NCBI GenBank assembly: GCA_013911415.1
Contig: JACETI010000009.1
Location: forward strand, 1 to 64,000
Length of the DNA stretch: 64,000 nucleotides
Source of the DNA: Legionella sp.
Lineage (GTDB): Bacteria; Pseudomonadota; Gammaproteobacteria; Legionellales; Legionellaceae
Direction: 5' to 3'
In this document: piece after piece, positions 1 through 9,350 of the stretch
Layout: every line of letters begins with the position of its first letter
Numbering within the stretch: position 1 is the stretch's first letter
Notes under the pieces: generated by a model
The model's database searches: none
What the model saw: only the letters and a program-made list of their open reading frames with translations
What the model was told of the DNA's origin: nothing
Program-made: the position numbers and the translations under genes

Positions 1-1220
1 GAAAGGAGCTTAAAGTGCCCAATTACAATCTTATCCTAAATTTACCCGGTTTTTCCATACAAAAAGTCAGTGGTTATCAGCCATTGATATTAGATGTTAA
101 TTACCAACGGTTACTACGCTGTCCTCATTGTCAAAGTAAATCTGTGCGTAAGAAAGATGCTTATGTACGCCAGGTAGCGCATGAGTTGATTGGCCATCGT
201 CGCACTCTCTTGCGGTTTAAAGCTTACAAGCTTTATTGCAACGACTGTAAACGGTATGGGAACCAGCAGTTTCCCGGGATTAATAAATATCAACGGGCGA
301 CCTGGCGACTACAGTCAGCAGTTTTCCACACTCACACGCAAGGTGTATCGCAGAAAGCACTGGCCAGTCAGTTTAATCAAGGCAAAGCAACCATCGAACG
401 CTGGTATCACAAACAGTACCACGAACAAGCCAGAGAGCGGATGAATCGGCCTTGCCCGCAAGTGTTAGGTATGGATGAGCATTCCTTCAGCCGTAAAGGA
501 CAAGGGTTTGCCACTACGCTTTGTGATTTAAGAAAACACAAGGTCTTTGATGTGGTTAAAGGCAGGTGTGAAAAAGAATTAGCCGGGTATCTTGAGACCT
601 TGTCGGGACGTGATCGTGTCAGAGTAGTGTGTATCGATTTGAGCAGTACGTACCGGGCACTGATTAAAAAATACTTTCCCAATGCCATGATCGTGGCTGA
701 CCGTTTTCATGTCATTCGGCTCCTGAATCACCTTAACCTAAAAACTTACCAACACATTGACCCGAATACCAAATATCAACGAGGGATATTAAACGTATTA
801 AAAACAAAACCCGATCGTTTAAGTGCAAGCGCTAAAGTACGCTGTGCTGCCTATTTGGAACAAAACCCGCGATCGCAGCTGTGTATGCGTTTAAACAAAC
901 GCTTCATACACTCTTAAGTCAGAAACATTGTACAGCGAAAACGTGTAAGCGACTGCTGCCCGATTTTTTAGAATGTGTTCAGGCACTGAGGCAGTCAGGC
1001 TTTCAGCACCTAAGAACGTTGGGTAATACCTTATACAAATGGCGAGAAGAGATCGTTCGAATGTTTCGTTTTACGAAGAACAATGGTATAACCGAAGGCT
1101 TTCATCGAAAGATGAAACTCATTCAACGCCGTGCTTACGGATTTAGAAATTTTGAAAACTATCGAATCAGAGTGAAGGTTCTCTGTTCATGAGAAGTGCC
1201 CCCGCAAATGGGAAAGACCC
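1..1220 (+). mobile_element. ISL3-family insertion sequence, left end outside window
   Basis: The stretch holds one transposase reading frame (broken) and ends in a conserved-looking terminal sequence, read inward on the minus strand as GGGTCTTTCCCATTTGCGG from about position 1220. The left terminal repeat must lie upstream of base 1, so the 8-bp target duplication typical of ISL3 elements cannot be checked. The right end lies only about 30 bases beyond the 3' end of tRNA-Pro. The exact boundary is inferred from the run-out of the terminal sequence and could be off by several bases. Confidence 0.75.
15..1192 (+). pseudogene. ISL3-family transposase, split by a -1 frameshift
   Basis: DDE transposase of the ISL3 family. 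The first part (15-917, GTG start after AAAGGAG) has an N-terminal zinc-finger-like C-x2-C pair (RCPHCQSK), a second pair (LYCNDCKR), an HTH region, the first catalytic Asp in GMDEHSFSRKG and the second in CIDLSSTYR. The last Glu (NGITEGFHRKMK) lies in another frame, running to 1192. The frames join near 863-869, where the bases A AAC CCG allow a -1 slip that restores the family-like sequence NPAIAAVYAFKQ. Either one C was lost from a run of four, making this a pseudogene, or the heptamer acts as a programmed slip site. I favour the simple deletion. Confidence 0.8.
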
Positions 1221-1250
1221 AGTTAATCTTATCAAACTATTTATTGGATT

Positions 1251-1327
1251 TGGTCGGGACGGTAGGATTTGAACCTACGACCACTAGCACCCCATGCTAG
1301 TACGCTACCAGGCTGCGCTACGCCCCG
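1251..1327 (-). tRNA. tRNA-Pro (anticodon GGG)
   Basis: A 77-nt cloverleaf can be folded on the minus strand. The acceptor stem is CGGGGCG paired with CGTCCCG (one G-T pair). The anticodon stem CTAGC/GCTAG encloses loop ATGGGGT, giving anticodon GGG. The T arm contains GGTTCAAATCC, and the 3' CCA is encoded (TGG at 1251-1253 on the plus strand). It lies downstream of gcdH on the same strand, separated by about 140 bases that presumably carry its promoter. Confidence 0.96.
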
Positions 1328-1467
1328 CCAACGCAGATAATAACGTACCTGGTTCTTCAGTACAAGGGATATTTCAACGAATGCTTAGCCTATCGCCTCA
1401 CGAATTAACCCCTTTGCTAAATCAAATCGATAATTGCTTTTAGATCTAGAAGACATAGAGTACTCGA

Positions 1468-2625
1468 CTAACCGAATGCATTCAGCCCCGTCAAATGACG
1501 TCCCAGTACCAGCGTATGGACGTTATCAGTGCCTTCATAGGTAAACACTGATTCTAGGTTAAGCATATGTCGAATCACAGGGTATTCTAAGCTAATGCCA
1601 TTCGCCCCTAATAAGTTACGACAAGTGCGGGCAATTTTTAAAGCTTCACGGCAAGCATTACCCTTCGCTAAAGAAATCATCGCCGGTGTATCTTTTCCTG
1701 CTTCCTTTAAACGGCCAATTCTTAAATTTAAACATTGTGCTTTTAAGATTTCTGTATACATGTCGGCTAAATCTTTTTGAATCAGCTGAAAAGAGGCAAG
1801 TGGTTTATTGAATTGCTTTCGTTCGAGGAGATAATCTCGAGTGGTCTCAAGACAAGCCATTGCAGCGCCAATAGCGCCCCATGCAATGCCGTAGCGAGCT
1901 TGATTTAAACAGCTCAACGCGGCTTTTAATCCCACATCACTACCAGGCAATCGGTTTTCATCCGGAACAAAGACCGATTCTAAAACCAATTCCCCGGTTA
2001 ACGACGCACGCAGCGACATTTTGTGCTTAACTTCAAGGCGCTTAAACCCATCAAAATCTTTTTCGACAACAAATGCGCGCACCCCTTCTTCCGTTTTTGC
2101 CCAAACAACAGCAATATCGGCGATGGGTGCATTGGTGATCCACATCTTTGTTCCGTCTAAACACCACCCACCTTCGACTTTTTTGGCCACGGTGCGCATG
2201 CTAGCAGGATCTGATCCCGAATCCGGCTCTGTTAAACCAAAACAGCCAATATATTTTGCGCTGGCTAACAAAGGTAAGAACCGTTCTTTTTGACGGTCAT
2301 TTCCATATCGAAAGATAGGATACATAACAAGCGAATTTTGAACAGATACAAAGCTTCTTAAGCCACTATCACCGCGCTCAAGTTCTTGGCAAGCCAGACC
2401 ATAGGCAACATAGGAAGCATCTGCTCCACCATACATAGCGGGCAGGGTTAATCCCAATAGACCCAATTCAGCGGTCTTACGGATAAATTGATCGGGAAAT
2501 AAAGCATTTTCAAACGCTTCTGCAATGGAAGGTATCACTTCCTGTCCAACAAAACGAGATACACTTTCTTGAATGAAACGTTCATCCTCGTGTAGCTCTT
2601 CGTTTAGTAATAATAAATCATCCAT
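1468..2625 (-). CDS. gcdH: glutaryl-CoA dehydrogenase
   Basis: FAD-dependent acyl-CoA dehydrogenase family enzyme of 385 residues, the usual length. It should oxidise and decarboxylate glutaryl-CoA to crotonyl-CoA in lysine/tryptophan breakdown, passing electrons to ETF. Visible family marks are the flavin-binding segment CFGLTEPDSGSDP, the WITNAP segment, and the C-terminal YEGTDNVHTLVLGRHLTG block, whose Glu364 is the expected catalytic base. That C-terminal block favours glutaryl-CoA dehydrogenase over short-chain acyl-CoA dehydrogenases. The ATG is preceded by AAGGAGAA at good spacing. It stands alone, divergent from the lipoprotein gene at 2779; no ETF gene is in the window. Confidence 0.9.
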   Translation of the reverse strand: MDDLLLLNEELHEDERFIQESVSRFVGQEVIPSIAEAFENALFPDQFIRKTAELGLLGLTLPAMYGGADASYVAYGLACQELERGDSGLRSFVSVQNSLVMYPIFRYGNDRQKERFLPLLASAKYIGCFGLTEPDSGSDPASMRTVAKKVEGGWCLDGTKMWITNAPIADIAVVWAKTEEGVRAFVVEKDFDGFKRLEVKHKMSLRASLTGELVLESVFVPDENRLPGSDVGLKAALSCLNQARYGIAWGAIGAAMACLETTRDYLLERKQFNKPLASFQLIQKDLADMYTEILKAQCLNLRIGRLKEAGKDTPAMISLAKGNACREALKIARTCRNLLGANGISLEYPVIRHMLNLESVFTYEGTDNVHTLVLGRHLTGLNAFG

Positions 2626-2778
2626 CTTTCTTCTCCTTCACAGCCCCACTACAATAGTCGAATAACGACATGCTTTCCTTAAATTGAAGCTTTCCATGAT
2701 ACGCGCGGGAAGGATTCACTGGCAAGTAATGGATAAATATTCTACACTTTAACTACCTAAATGGAATTGAGGTGAAAC

Positions 2779-3096
2779 ATGAAACACATAGCACTCCTAC
2801 CTTTCATCGGTGTTTTAGCTTTACCTGCTTGCGGTGTCAGAAACACAGAAGTGATCGAATACAGACAAGTTACTCCGATTGTGACTAAACAATGCTGTAC
2901 TAGAGTGACTACTAGCCCCTCCCCCTGCTATACGCAAAGATGTACACAGCCACGTTGTAACCAATGCTGCACTTCCAAAGTTGTGGTCAACAGACCCCGT
3001 TGCTGTCAGTCTCTGTCACCGGTTGTCTACGATCCCATTAGTCTAGCGGATCCTGAACCCGTGAACATTGCAACCACGAGCTTTGAATATTATTAA
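2779..3096 (+). CDS. small cysteine-rich lipoprotein, unknown function
   Basis: A 105-residue protein with a short hydrophobic signal and a lipobox (LPAC, acylated Cys18), so probably anchored in an envelope membrane. The mature part has nine further cysteines in C-C, P-C and R-C pairs between about residues 39 and 80 (QCCTRV, RCTQPRCNQCC, RPRCCQS) and ends in a Cys-free acidic tail. The spacing suggests disulfides or metal binding, but no known domain is recognised. The start is supported by GAGGTG 6 bases upstream. It is followed after 26 bases by a Usp gene with which it may be cotranscribed. Confidence 0.75.
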   Translation: MKHIALLPFIGVLALPACGVRNTEVIEYRQVTPIVTKQCCTRVTTSPSPCYTQRCTQPRCNQCCTSKVVVNRPRCCQSLSPVVYDPISLADPEPVNIATTSFEYY

Positions 3097-3122
3097 TTGA
3101 AATTTATTTCAAGGAGGTTCTC

Positions 3123-3542
3123 GTGTACAGCATCATGATCCATGCAACTGATCTTCGCGAAAATCACTTCGACCTATGTAAAAAGGCCGTAGAGCTTGCA
3201 GCTCGCTTTGATGCAAGGTTGCATCTTTTGCATGTGATCTCACCTCCTACAAGTTTACAGTTAGCTCAAGGCCTTGGCTTTGCGGAACTAGCCGCACCTG
3301 TTAAGGACGATGCCATTACTGTTTTATCAGTTATAGGAGAAACACTCAATATTCCAAAAGAGCAGCAGCATGTTGAAGTAGGTTCTCTAAAAAAGATTCT
3401 TTTAGAAAAGGTTGATGAACTGGGTTGCAGTCTGATTATACTAGGTGCCCATCAGCCACAAGCATTGCCTCGTTTTCTCGGTAGCACAACATCAGCGACG
3501 CTATTACACGCGCCTTGCGATGTGCTGATAGTGCATTTATAG
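3123..3542 (+). CDS. universal stress protein (UspA family)
   Basis: 139-residue single-domain Usp protein, cytoplasmic. The sequence runs through the expected alpha/beta fold, with LLHVISPP after strand 2 and a C-terminal LIILGAH...LGSTTSATLLHAPCDVLIV block. The ATP-binding signature is G-x2-G-x9-G-S/T in binding members; here the second Gly is replaced (GAHQPQALPRFLGST), so nucleotide binding may be weak or absent. GTG start with a near-perfect AAGGAGGT a few bases before. A second Usp gene at 56091 keeps the full motif. Confidence 0.88.
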   Translation: MYSIMIHATDLRENHFDLCKKAVELAARFDARLHLLHVISPPTSLQLAQGLGFAELAAPVKDDAITVLSVIGETLNIPKEQQHVEVGSLKKILLEKVDELGCSLIILGAHQPQALPRFLGSTTSATLLHAPCDVLIVHL

Positions 3543-3660
3543 GCACTGTAAAAGAATTGTCTTTTGAGGAATGCAGGATTAAAAAAATGGGTGGATTGCA
3601 ACCTTTCTCAAAAAGCAGATCGAGAGCAAGCATCGAACTTCTTGAAATAACTACAAATTG

Positions 3661-5790
3661 TCAATTCACTGTGAATTGTTTCCCTAAGGTTTCAAGAACC
3701 TGATCCGTTGATTTTTTTGAATGCTTTGCATCAGCTTCTAAAAAAATCTGCAATCTTTTTTTAGAAAGCAATTGGTTAAAACAGGTTCGTGTTTTCTGAA
3801 GAGTATCAAGAACTTGTACTTTTTTCACCATCTTATCTTCCGCTTTTAGAGTAGCTGCAAAACGCTTTAACGCACGCATTTCAGAGCTGCGAACGGGATC
3901 AAACGGGCTCCATTTAAAAACAAGGTAAGAAGATGAACGGTATTGTGAAAGGATATCTTTAAAAAGTTCACTGCTTATTGCGTTGGTAAATGGTTTAGGA
4001 GCGAACTGTCTATGCTTGATCGTATTCTCTTGCCTGCGTTGAATCGCTGCGCTAACTTTTTTCTCCAATGGTTCATTCATCGTGAATTTGGGTACTTGAC
4101 TTACAAATGCCCGAGCTTCTGATGCAATATTATTCTCAGAATCCCCTGTCGTGATCTTTTGAGAGCTATCTCGTTGTGGGATTTCATCCATTTGCGCTAA
4201 TAGTTTTTTATAGTAAGGAGTATTCAATTTTTTACTAAGGCTGAATGCATCCAATTGTTTATCATAATGCTCATTCATCTCTTGGATCAAAAAAGACTTA
4301 CATTGATCAATCAATTTGTAACGATGGAGCACTTCGATAACTTCTTTAAAGTGTTCGTATGCATGTTTGAAACCTTCAAACTTGATGCTGGTCCTAATTT
4401 TTTCTTCAACCCCTAAAAATGCATAGAGCTCTAGCCGATAGATAGTTGGGATCCATTGCGCTGCTTCTATCTTTTGTAGAAGTTTTTGCTTAAATTGCCT
4501 AATCGCATTTTTGTTTTCAACCGCATAGGATAAAAATAAAAAGATATAGCTTTTACTGGATCGAGAAGTGAGATTTTGAGAACGATAATAATCTGTAACA
4601 ACCCTATCTTGTAGGTCGCTATCTAAAAGCCATTGATAAATATTATAGCTTTGTTCATGAAATACCAGCGGATCAAGTTTGGTGAGGGCATAAAAAATAT
4701 CTGCGTCCAATATATTAATGAAATCCTTTTTCAGGGTCTCATTAATGTATTTCTTTCTCTCTAACGAACCCTCTTTTTTTTCATTTTTCTTCAACACAAA
4801 CGATCGAGGAGAGATCGTTGGAAAGGACAGCATTTTTTTATGCAAGGTCCTTTCTTCTTGAATCTGATCCATTTCGTCAGAGGATAAGTTTGTCAGATAT
4901 CTGCGTGCATTTTCTTGTGTTTTTTGTTTGTTGTTAAAAATAGACACATTAGTTAAACGAATCTTTGGTCCATCTTCGGTTTCAGACCACATAAATGACA
5001 TATGTTGCTTAACATAATGATCTAACGATTTTTTTTCATTGAGAATATAAAAATCGTGATTTGCGTAATTCTTATCATAAGTTGTTCGTGTTTGTATTGC
5101 TTTTAAGACCGGACCGAAGTTTTTAGGAAGTTCATTGACTTGCAAGAAATACACTTTCTTTAACATTTGATTGAGAATCTGACGATTCTTTTTAACTGAA
5201 AAACCACACTGTCTTAAAAAACTTTCATCATCAGCAGAACAACGGGTTCCAGAATCAGAGGGTTTCTCTTTAATTACACCCTCTAAACTAGGGAGTTTTG
5301 CTAAAAACAAGGCATCATGAAGCGCAAAATAAGCGCAATTTTCTGAGTCTTTTTGAATACCTAAGCCACAATAAGTCAGTACGTTTTTTGGAAAATGTTT
5401 GTGGATAAGCAGCATTGCCTTGTAGACAGGGGCTAGAAAATTTGCCGCATCAATCAGAAAAAAACAAAGTTTACCCTCAATAACCTGCGCGGAAACCGTA
5501 GACCAATGATCATCTGTTTTATAAAGAACCTGAAAAGGTTCGATAGAATGTATCGATTGTTTTGATAAAGTTCCAAAAAAAGTATCTAATTCGGATTGTT
5601 CTGTATTGAATGCATCGTATTCAAAACCGATGATTGATCCATTATCCAGAACATAACAATTAAAAGTCTCTGTCTCTCCTTTTGCATGTCGCTTTTGTCG
5701 ATATCGTTGACGTTCTGCAGCAACGATCCATGTCATTTCGTCCAAGGAAAGAAATTTATCTTTAAAAAGATTGGAAAGTTTTTTACCCAT
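3661..5790 (-). CDS. candidate CE-clan (YopJ-like) effector, 709 residues
   Basis: No full-length family is recognised. The N-terminal ~170 residues carry a possible CE-clan protease/acetyltransferase triad: His95 in DDHWSTVSAQV, Asp114 in FFLIDAANF, and Gln146/Cys152 in GIQKDSENCAYFALHDALF. The His-to-acid spacing of 19 matches YopJ (H109, E128), and the Q...C..F.L..A block matches YopJ/Ulp1-type nucleophile segments. The remaining ~530 residues are hydrophilic and mostly helical, with no membrane segment or signal peptide. The gene begins 38 bases after der, so it probably rides on that housekeeping transcript. I infer a secreted host-directed acetyltransferase or protease; a cytoplasmic role cannot be excluded. 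Confidence 0.6.
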   Translation of the reverse strand: MGKKLSNLFKDKFLSLDEMTWIVAAERQRYRQKRHAKGETETFNCYVLDNGSIIGFEYDAFNTEQSELDTFFGTLSKQSIHSIEPFQVLYKTDDHWSTVSAQVIEGKLCFFLIDAANFLAPVYKAMLLIHKHFPKNVLTYCGLGIQKDSENCAYFALHDALFLAKLPSLEGVIKEKPSDSGTRCSADDESFLRQCGFSVKKNRQILNQMLKKVYFLQVNELPKNFGPVLKAIQTRTTYDKNYANHDFYILNEKKSLDHYVKQHMSFMWSETEDGPKIRLTNVSIFNNKQKTQENARRYLTNLSSDEMDQIQEERTLHKKMLSFPTISPRSFVLKKNEKKEGSLERKKYINETLKKDFINILDADIFYALTKLDPLVFHEQSYNIYQWLLDSDLQDRVVTDYYRSQNLTSRSSKSYIFLFLSYAVENKNAIRQFKQKLLQKIEAAQWIPTIYRLELYAFLGVEEKIRTSIKFEGFKHAYEHFKEVIEVLHRYKLIDQCKSFLIQEMNEHYDKQLDAFSLSKKLNTPYYKKLLAQMDEIPQRDSSQKITTGDSENNIASEARAFVSQVPKFTMNEPLEKKVSAAIQRRQENTIKHRQFAPKPFTNAISSELFKDILSQYRSSSYLVFKWSPFDPVRSSEMRALKRFAATLKAEDKMVKKVQVLDTLQKTRTCFNQLLSKKRLQIFLEADAKHSKKSTDQVLETLGKQFTVN

Positions 5791-5828
5791 ATTATTTTTA
5801 TTATTGTTTGTTATCGCTGAGGCAAAGC

Positions 5829-7259
5829 TTAAGACTTCATTTTTCGGATCCGCTTTCTACTGCGCATTTGTCGGGGAGTTAATTTATTTCTCTTACCTTC
5901 ATAAGGATTTGCTGTCGTTTTAAAGACAAGCTTTAACGGTGTTCCAACCAGTTGTAGTTGTGTTACAAAGGTTTTAATCAAATATCGTTGATAATGCTGG
6001 GGCAATGCTTCAAGTTGATTACCATGGAGCACAACCACTGGGGGATTATGACCACCTGCGTGTGCATACCTTAACTTAATGCGCCGACCATTAACCAAAG
6101 GTGGTGGGTTCTTTGCAACCATATCTTGAAGTAACCGCGTTAGCTTTGGCGTCGATAATGGTTGTGTTGCCGATTTGTATGCTTCATCAATGGCTTGGAA
6201 AAGTAAACCCACGCCACTACCATAACGAGCGGAAATTAACCTTGGTTTTGAAAAATAAACGAAATTTAAACGACGCTCTAGGGCTCCCTTGACTTGCTCT
6301 TTGTGATCCAGGTCAAGACCATCCCATTTGTTAACCGCTATTACTAAGGCGCGTCCTGCTTCCACAATCAGGCTTAATAGATTGAGATCTTGTTCGGTCA
6401 CCCCTTCTTGAGCATCTATTAATAAAATACATACCTGTGCATCTTCGATGGCCTGTAGGCTTTTAACAATAGAAAATTTTTCGATTTTTTCATCCACGCG
6501 AGAACGCCGTCGAATACCCGCCGTATCAATTAATGTATATGATTTTTCTTCTCGTTTGAATGGAATGTAGATGCTGTCTCTTGTCGTACCGGGGCTATCA
6601 TAACAAACAACACGCTCTTCACCCAAAATACGATTTACTAACGTTGATTTACCGACATTAGGACGCCCGACAAAGGCAATTTTGACGGCATTTTTATCCA
6701 ACGCTTGTGTCTCTAGAGCATTGTCAACGTCTTCAGCGTCCTTTTCCATTAAGCTATCGTCGTTTTTGCCCTCAAGAAAAGTCCAGAAATGTTGCAATAA
6801 CTGAATCACCCCTCGACCGTGCGTTGCTGAGACCGGAAAAACGGTTTGAAAACCAAGGCCTTGAAATTCTGAAACAGCCAAAACGGAGTCCATGCCATCG
6901 GCTTTGTTCACCACTAAATAGATAGGTTTATTTAATTTTCTTAAATAGGTTCCTATTGTCTGATCCGTACTTGTTAAACCTGCTCGACCATCTACCATGA
7001 AAAAAATCACAGAAGCTTCTTGGAGGGCAATGGTGGATTGCTTAGACATTAGCGCATCGATTTGAGCATCTTCTACGCCAATCCCACCTGTATCAATCAC
7101 AATATATGCTTTCTGCTCAAAAACAGCACGACCATACTGGCGATCACGCGTTAGACCTGCAAAATCCCCCACAAGTGCATCTTGTGTGCGGGTTAAGCGA
7201 TTAAAAAAAGTAGATTTTCCCACATTGGGGCGCCCAACGAGGGCGATAACTGGTAGCAT
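5829..7259 (-). CDS. der: ribosome biogenesis GTPase Der (EngA)
   Basis: 476-residue double GTPase needed for 50S subunit maturation. Both G domains are plain: GRPNVGKST near residue 9 with DTGG and NKAD, and again GRPNVGKST near residue 199 with DTAGIRR and NKWD. A C-terminal KH-like domain follows ([20 protein letters not shown]) and ends in a basic tail. Length is normal. It lies after bamB, as in many gammaproteobacteria. Confidence 0.98.
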   Translation of the reverse strand: MLPVIALVGRPNVGKSTFFNRLTRTQDALVGDFAGLTRDRQYGRAVFEQKAYIVIDTGGIGVEDAQIDALMSKQSTIALQEASVIFFMVDGRAGLTSTDQTIGTYLRKLNKPIYLVVNKADGMDSVLAVSEFQGLGFQTVFPVSATHGRGVIQLLQHFWTFLEGKNDDSLMEKDAEDVDNALETQALDKNAVKIAFVGRPNVGKSTLVNRILGEERVVCYDSPGTTRDSIYIPFKREEKSYTLIDTAGIRRRSRVDEKIEKFSIVKSLQAIEDAQVCILLIDAQEGVTEQDLNLLSLIVEAGRALVIAVNKWDGLDLDHKEQVKGALERRLNFVYFSKPRLISARYGSGVGLLFQAIDEAYKSATQPLSTPKLTRLLQDMVAKNPPPLVNGRRIKLRYAHAGGHNPPVVVLHGNQLEALPQHYQRYLIKTFVTQLQLVGTPLKLVFKTTANPYEGKRNKLTPRQMRSRKRIRKMKS

Positions 7260-7303
7260 TATATATAAAACTCTCTAAGAAGACTTATGTGAGGATGACT
7301 CAC

Positions 7304-8527
7304 TTAACTCACAGCAAAACGGCTTAATTGCCCCTGGTTCGTCATGACATAGAGGTTATTATCCGAATTAGCGATGCTGGGGCCTACAGTCACAGCACCA
7401 TTGAGTTGAGTTCGTGATAAAAATTCACCATCCTGTACAGCTAGAACGTGCAGCATACCTGTTTTATCCCCAAAAACCAAACGTTTTCCAGTTAGAACGG
7501 GTTCCGTTAAACCACGCGCTTTTAACTTTTCTTGTTTCCATCTAACATGACCGCTGTGTTTATCAATAGACCAGATCACGTCATCACTGTCTGTAAAATA
7601 TAACGAGCGTCCATCCATAACCATATTTTTGTACACAGATGCAGGTTGACGCCATATAAACTGGCCATCTTGTAAGGATAAGGCACCTACGTACCCCTGA
7701 TAACTTGCGAGGTACACAATACCATGTTCAACAAGAGGATCGGCATCAATATCGACCAATCGTTCGACGTCACTTGCTCCTCCTTTTGTGTAGGCAAATG
7801 GACGCTGCCAAATTGTACGGCCTGTAGTGAGATCAATCGCATCTAATTGACCATCAGGATAGCCAACAAGAATTAAGTTCTGCCCAACCTTAACCGGCGC
7901 AGAGCTTGCTTTCAGAATCAGTGAAGGTGCGCCATGATCGGCAACCCAGCGTGTTTTTCCGCTAGCAATTTCAAACGCATACAACTTGCCATCCATTGTT
8001 TTAGCAATCAAGGTATCATTCAGTAAAAGAGGTTTTGATAAAACATCACTCGATACGTTGAACTCTCTTACAAATGTTCCATCCTGTTTCATTAAAACGA
8101 TCGTCGCGGCATCTGTCCCTACTGCCATATAGCCAGCGGCGACGGTGGGTCCACTCACAATCGTATGGTTTATCTTTTTTGACCATACCATTTTCCCCGT
8201 AAATCGATCCATTGCCTTAATTGTGCCTTTACTTTCAGCCACATAAAGTGTGGAACCTAAAATCGCAGGTTTCAACTGGAGGTCTGTCGCTTTTTGTTTC
8301 GATGACACACCGGGTAAAGACCATTTCTCAAGTAAGCTGGTTTTTTTAGTGCTAATAGGTGAGAGTTCTGCTGGAGAGGGCGTATTATCTTTTCCCAGTA
8401 GATAATTATCAATCTGGGTACATGCTCCCAAAGAAAGTCCAAAGAGGGCATAAAAAATCGCGCGGCAAGGGGCCAATGTCACTGAATAAGGTAATAACGA
8501 AGAATTTATTTTCTTTAAATTAAGCAT
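7304..8527 (-). CDS. bamB: outer membrane assembly lipoprotein BamB
   Basis: 407-residue beta-propeller lipoprotein of the BAM complex, which inserts beta-barrel proteins into the outer membrane. The N-terminus has a hydrophobic stretch and a lipobox (LGAC, Cys36) after an unusually long n-region, so the true start may be slightly further in. The body shows repeated PQQ/WD-like blades such as GKMVWSKKI, GKTRWVADHG, GRTIWQRP, GQFIWRQP and GHVRWKQE. It lies between the yfgM-like gene and der, the conserved order. Confidence 0.94.
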   Translation of the reverse strand: MLNLKKINSSLLPYSVTLAPCRAIFYALFGLSLGACTQIDNYLLGKDNTPSPAELSPISTKKTSLLEKWSLPGVSSKQKATDLQLKPAILGSTLYVAESKGTIKAMDRFTGKMVWSKKINHTIVSGPTVAAGYMAVGTDAATIVLMKQDGTFVREFNVSSDVLSKPLLLNDTLIAKTMDGKLYAFEIASGKTRWVADHGAPSLILKASSAPVKVGQNLILVGYPDGQLDAIDLTTGRTIWQRPFAYTKGGASDVERLVDIDADPLVEHGIVYLASYQGYVGALSLQDGQFIWRQPASVYKNMVMDGRSLYFTDSDDVIWSIDKHSGHVRWKQEKLKARGLTEPVLTGKRLVFGDKTGMLHVLAVQDGEFLSRTQLNGAVTVGPSIANSDNNLYVMTNQGQLSRFAVS

Positions 8528-8569
8528 AGAAATTTACTCCGACAATCATCGATAAATTGTTTAAGGTGC

Positions 8570-9349
8570 TCAATCAGTATCTACTTCGGACTGAGGACGT
8601 TCTTCATCGTTTTCTGATTGTGAATTATCTGTCTTGTTTGCAGGTGACGATAGCTCGTCCGTTTTTGACTGAGGTGTAATCGCTGGAGCAGCCTCAGAAG
8701 CAGAAACATTTCCCACTCGAACCGCCAAATCATTAATCTTCATTTCTAGAAAGTGATTAGTTAAACCCAGCATTTGCATTTCTCCTAAAGCCAACTGATA
8801 AGAAGCCAAGGCCTGAACAAGTTGGTGCGGGGACACAGCATAAACATCTCCTTCTAATTCATGAATGATGGGATTAAAAGGTGACTTATTGATTGATTTT
8901 AAAAGTACTAGTGCTTCGTCATAGGATTTTTCAGCGATCAAAATCCGTGCTTTTCTTATCTCAGCAAGCTCTTTGAAAACGCGCCGGTCCATCCTTGATG
9001 AAACAGCTGCAAGCTCCTCTTTTGCCTTAACACGCTGGCCGTGTTCCGCATAAAACTTTGCCAATGACAAACGCGCAATCTCTGCATAAATCGTTTTTGG
9101 ATATTCTTGTATCAGCTGATGCGCAAATGCACGAAGGCTTTTATCATCTTCTTTGGAAGCAGCATAGATCAGGTTTTCATAAACTTTTGAAGCTTCTCCT
9201 AATACTTTTTCTTGATGCCATCCCCAATATTTATAACCTGACCATAAAATTAATAAGATCGAAACAAAAGTAGTTACGACTGTCCCGTATTGCTTCCACC
9301 ATTGTTTAATGCGCTCTAATTGTTCTTCTTCTGTCATATAAGCTGACAT
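8570..9349 (-). CDS. YfgM-like TPR membrane protein (ancillary SecYEG subunit)
   Basis: 259 residues from the chosen ATG. The start at 9349 is preferred over an upstream one because AGGAGG lies 6 bases before it, overlapping the hisS stop. The N-terminus reads MSAYMTEEEQLERIKQWW, typical of YfgM, followed by one transmembrane helix (about residues 22-38) and TPR-like repeats facing the periplasm. The last ~45 residues are polar and low-complexity. In E. coli YfgM binds SecYEG and links it to periplasmic chaperones; the same role is inferred from the neighbours hisS and bamB. Confidence 0.87.
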   Translation of the reverse strand: MSAYMTEEEQLERIKQWWKQYGTVVTTFVSILLILWSGYKYWGWHQEKVLGEASKVYENLIYAASKEDDKSLRAFAHQLIQEYPKTIYAEIARLSLAKFYAEHGQRVKAKEELAAVSSRMDRRVFKELAEIRKARILIAEKSYDEALVLLKSINKSPFNPIIHELEGDVYAVSPHQLVQALASYQLALGEMQMLGLTNHFLEMKINDLAVRVGNVSASEAAPAITPQSKTDELSSPANKTDNSQSENDEERPQSEVDTD

Positions 9350-9350
9350 C

